From Telmatactis stephensoni (lineage: Eukaryota > Cnidaria > Anthozoa > Actiniaria > Isophelliidae), in the NCBI GenBank assembly GCA_029948255.1, contig JALIZF010001695.1, positions 310,001 through 374,000 of the forward strand: a stretch of 64,000 nucleotides of DNA, in the 5' to 3' direction. Position numbers and translations under genes: made by a program. Below, in pieces: positions 1 through 64,000 of the stretch; the stretch's first letter is position 1, and each line of letters starts with the position of its first letter. A model generated the notes under the pieces. That model searched no databases and was not told the origin of the DNA. It was given only the letters and a program-made list of their open reading frames with translations.

Positions 1-61
1 TTTCGCAGTGTCATCAGTCCTTAAAAGGAGTGTAATCACGAAAGAACTCATGGGTAAATAC

Positions 62-60556
<60,495 letters not shown>

Positions 60557-60604
60557 TTTTGGAACATTCAGACAGCTAAGACAAGTTCTGCATCTCTTCC
60601 CGCA

Positions 60605-61380
60605 TAACACAGCAGGGCCGTAGCGAGGTCTAAATTATTGGGGGGGCTCTCAGGATTTCAAGTCACATTGTGATAGCGAACAAAAGACAAAAGTGAATTT
60701 GCATCACGTGATGCTTTAGTATGGGCGTATCCGTAGGGTCCTAGCGTGCACGTGACTCCCCTTGTTCGTGAGCCTGGGGGATGTGGAGGATTTTTGTTGC
60801 GACTCAGTGAAATACAATACTGAGCTATAGCGAGCGCAAAGCGCGAGCCACTCGGCACGAATTTCGGTAGAAAATTAAAGGAGTCTCAACCACTGTTTCT
60901 AAGTTGTTTTGGGATGTTTCTCTTGGGCCAGTGTTATATATAGCTACATTGAGCACAAAGTGCGAACCACTTGGCAAAAATATGTCCATTTTTTTACAAA
61001 TTAAAATTGAGTTTTTTCAACTTTTTGGGGGCAATGAAACGTGATGTAGTTAGTCGTCAAGAGCTCGGTTGTATTTCAAAAGCAATGTACGTAGGTACCA
61101 TCTTTAGATTTCCCGAAAAAAGTAGCACTTTTCAACTATGTAGTTGATATGGAATATTACTTGCGAGCGCGAAGCGCGAGCCGCTAGCGCTCGGACTGTA
61201 TTTCAGATAAGAATTGACGGCTCGCTCGATACAAGAGTTATTGTTTACAGGTTGTGATCATACCTTCCAGTATGATATTGAACGAGTGCAGATTCCCCAT
61301 TTTCCCCGACAAAATGAACTAATTCCCCCAAAAATCCTCCACCCCCATGCGATACTAAAATAATGACCGGTCCCTAAGAT
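60605..61380. repeat. Repeat-like sequence upstream of the giant gene
   Basis: It starts GGGCCGTAGCGAGGTC with a G run, and the phrase GAGCGCAAAGCGCGAGCCAC recurs in variant forms near 60830, 60955 and 61165. This wording is typical of decayed dispersed repeats in marine invertebrates. It overlaps the presumed promoter region of the giant gene, and I see no TATA box at a convincing distance. Confidence 0.4.
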
Positions 61381-61556
61381 ATACGAATCTCACCATAGAA
61401 GGTATAAACTATCATCAATCAAGTCTAGGAAATTATTCAAAAGGAACGTACGTAACAAAATTACATTTCGCTGTTGTAAATAGTGAAAATATTAAAGTAA
61501 TTTCATAGGTTTTTACTAATCCTGTTATTTGTTATTGGAGTCTGTTTGAATTGAAG

Positions 61557-61609
61557 ATGGCGACGAAAGCCCAGAAACCAGCGCTGACCTTCGATCATTC
61601 TTTTGGAAT
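61557..61609 (+). CDS. Possible first coding exon of a divergent plus-strand gene
   Basis: The sequence GAAGATGGCGACGAAAG gives a start with good context. It reads MATKAQKPALTFDHSFGM and meets the donor GGAAT|gtgagt after 53 bases. It lies about 1 kb from the giant gene start on the opposite strand. No second exon could be placed before the window ends, so the gene, if real, has a long first intron. The family is not recognised. Confidence 0.35.
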
Positions 61610-63280
61610 GTGAGTTTAAATACAGCCCAGCATATCTAAGAGAATACCATTAAATACAGTTCCATCAGTCTCAACTAATATTCGTCGACATGGTCAGCTT
61701 AGAACTGTATTAACAATGCACTTTTTACACAAAATTCACTAGCAGTTTGTTATATATACGACATTTGAATATCGTATTCATTTAAAATTTAAAACTTTAA
61801 ATTTAAAAATTCAAAAATTGCCGTTGAAAAATTATTAAGGGGGGAGGGGGGCGAGCGCCCCCATTGCCCGTAGGCGATTTTAGGCGATTTAAGCAAAATT
61901 ATCCCCAAAGATGCTCAAAACTTAAGGAGATTTTATTTTTAGGAAAATTGCCAAGTCAATCCGCGGAATTTTATATAAGTGTAGCAACTATCTTTCTCTT
62001 GAGCTTTTAATATATCTCTATTATATCTTTTTATACTTGTACATCTCGTATGGCGCCTTAACATGGGAAAGTAATTATAAGTCAAACGTTTTATCAATTC
62101 ATATCTTACAAAAACTGACGAGCTCTTCGTATAATTACCTTTTCGGCATCAAGAACTCCAAGGAGGCCACTCCTTCAAAAACTCGGATATACTTTTAAAA
62201 TAATAAAAGTAATAATAATAATAAAAGTATTTTGTAAAGCGTCAAAATCCCAAGGTTCAACAACGCTTTGCTCCCCAGTTTAAAAGATTAAAAAATGATA
62301 TGAAAAATTAAGATTATTAAAATATTTTTGAGATAGTCAATCTCCAGTTTTGTGAAGCTGCGGCGGTATAAAATGTGAACCACAAAATGACAGATATTTT
62401 TCAAAGCTACTTTAAAGAAATAAAACTATTGCATCGTCATAATTACCTCGTCAAACTTTAAATTATGGTAAATTTGGGGTAAAATATGCAGCTGCCACAT
62501 GCTGGAACGAAGTGCGGATTGAAATGAAAAACAATGAATCACAAAACAGTTTCAAAAAAAAATTCAAACGATTTCTTCTTTCTCAGTGAAGCCAAAAATG
62601 TTTTTATTTATTGTTACTTCTACCAGTATTATGCTATTTATCGAATTATTTCTTCACCTGAATGTTTTTTCGCTTCCACTTTAACCGCTGACACACATAT
62701 TTACTGTCAAATTAAATCTATTTTTAGGTTACAGGAACCTTCTATTATTAACCCCAATGGGTTGTAATCCTGCACCCTTCCACCTTTTTCTTTCTTTTTT
62801 ATGTTTAATTGTAATTACCTCGATCTTTTTCTGGTGAATAAAAACCTTTGAACCTTCTAGAAGTCTTGAAAGTATTTACACTAGTTGTAATTACAAAGGT
62901 TTCGTTCTAAACTCCAAACTGGATCAGAATCAAAACGTACTCCAACCACTTCGGTACGAAAGACGTTCGACAGCGCTAGCAAGCTACTGGACGGTTAATA
63001 GTCTTATCGGCCATTGAGATGGTTATGAATTATAATTAAAAAACATATTAATAAACATATTATTAATTTGACGGTATCTTGAATTTCAAGGGAAGACATC
63101 CTAATTTACATAAAATTTAACCTGGATTTTTTCTGAAAAAAGTCATAAATTTTGGTTTAGTTTTCAAAAACATGGAATATAGTATGGAGGTTTTTAAATC
63201 GGTTCAAACGTACGGGCTCGGATTTGGATTGAAATTCAAGATCGAGGGCCCTTGGTCTTGAATTTCAATGCAAACCCTTA
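61610..63280. other. AT-rich sequence without recognised features
   Basis: A G-run block with GGGCGAGCGCCCCCATTGCC near 61839-61870 and an (AATAAT)n stretch near 62210 are the only visible repeats. Open frames here are short and have no protein-like composition. Confidence 0.45.
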
Positions 63281-63424
63281 TTTATTATATGATTGAGTCG
63301 GTTTTCTATTTGTAGGGCTTTTATATCCCGTATTTTCCTGGTCATTATGAATTCAAGGGCTTTAAACTGCAGATCGATATTGCTTCTTGAAGCTTTGAGT
63401 ATGGGGGCGCGGCACATTTACATG

Positions 63425-63625
63425 GGGGAGGGATTGGGGATGGGGTATGGAAACCGCAAAACCGCAAACAAAATAGAGAAAAAAACGTAATAAAAAATCG
63501 TCAAAATCCCCCAAACCGCAAACCGCATACAAAATCTGAAGCCAAAAATCGCAAACCCGCAGGTTAAAATAACAAATAACCGCATCAAAAATAACGCAAA
63601 ACCACATCACCGCAAACCCCGTACG
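63425..63625 (+). repeat. Degenerate ACCGCAAA repeat tract
   Basis: The words ACCGCAAA, CCGCAAAC and GCAAACCGCA recur about a dozen times with A-rich spacers, preceded by a G-rich block (CATGGGGGAGGGATTGGGGA). It has no coding meaning. Confidence 0.65.
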
Positions 63626-63813
63626 TCGGCCCTCTTGCATGAAAATCGAGGAAAATTGATTGGTTAATTCTAATTGAATATGAATGTTAAATAATTAGTT
63701 ATCCTCTGCCCAAAAAATCGGTATTTCAAGCTTATTGTCAAAGATAAATTTTGATATAAATTTTATAAGAACGATAGAGTTGAGTCAATGACGTCGTTTA
63801 CCCACAACTTAAA

Positions 63814-64000
63814 TGCTAAAAACTTGACAATTTCTATTCGTATTATACAAGCTAAGTTCTTCTCCACACTCACTACATCCTTCTCTCAGCTGGTTAGCAA
63901 TGAATCCTAGTTCAACGATTCGTCTTCCTTCTCTCCAGGATATATTACTTGCTGATTGAGCGGCATCTTTTGGTCTGTCACTACAATTATTTTGATCGAT
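63814..64000 (-). pseudogene. Fragment of a Mutator-like transposase, runs off the window
   Basis: The minus-strand frame reads CSDRPKDAAQSASNISWREG, RRIVELGFIANQLREGCSEC, GEELSLYNTNRNCQVFSI and then stops. The combination W-x-x-G-R-R-I-V-E-L-G-x-x-x-x-x-L followed by C-x-x-C is the pattern I associate with the Mutator-like transposase domain found in many animal multi-copy genes. The similarity appears to end after GEEL, so the stop at 63814 may mark a truncation or a read-through into an intron. It would be the source family for the Mutator-type elements elsewhere in the window only if shown to be related. Confidence 0.45.

Overview
This window is animal nuclear DNA. Genes are split by GT-AG introns, the background is AT-rich, and tRNA-derived SINEs, short inverted-repeat elements and larger DNA transposons fill the introns. 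An early-branching marine animal, most likely an anthozoan cnidarian (coral or anemone), is my best guess. It rests on the type of N-terminal extracellular module and on a G-run/C-run repeat that I recall from coral genomes. I could not run a search.

The window is dominated by one giant minus-strand gene. It starts at 60556 (signal peptide) and runs off the low-coordinate end at 62. I could place 35 coding exons with compatible phases at all but one junction, giving about 3,660 residues without a stop. In protein order it has: a secreted, cysteine-containing animal-type N-terminal module (60556-46084); Ig-like and HYR-like repeats (45778-42951); about eight CARDB-like beta-sandwich repeats and an IPT-like region (43250-30829); an RHS/YD-repeat shell opening with the classic N-terminal RHS motif (30665-24848); a complete RHS-associated core (8600-6471); a Gly/Ala-rich hydrophobic and then helical post-core region (6600-3517); and a beta-rich tail resembling the bacterial DUF7619-type module (3372-62, incomplete). 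The architecture from the Ig-like repeats onward looks like large bacterial surface/RHS proteins, fused behind an animal secretory front end. It is not a teneurin. This is the main candidate for a poorly described system: a secreted animal RHS giant that keeps the core motifs used for self-cleavage in bacterial RHS/Tc proteins.

The introns are full of mobile DNA. One 16.2 kb intron (8601-24847) contains a candidate 15.8 kb CACTA-like element (8655-24440) with CACGGCAAAAA ends, an ATA target duplication and a long satellite array at each end (a 172/152-bp higher-order array and a 90-bp array). It also contains a tandem series of 1.2 kb units and a short coding tail near its right end. A 5.5 kb element with CACTGTAAAAAC ends (35319-40866) sits in another intron and has itself received a 1.8 kb near-perfect foldback element flanked by TTAA. 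Four short elements (28042, 29767, 45839, 55537) have 9-10 bp exact target duplications and terminal inverted repeats, as Mutator-type elements do. One of them carries what looks like the 5' end of a RecQ-like helicase gene. A Mutator-like transposase fragment lies at the high-coordinate edge.

A second multi-exon gene (47871-53393, plus strand) is nested in an 8.5 kb intron of the giant gene. It has a Myb/SANT-like N-terminus, belongs to no family I can name, and carries one internal frameshift. A small plus-strand first exon at 61557 may begin another gene diverging from the giant gene.
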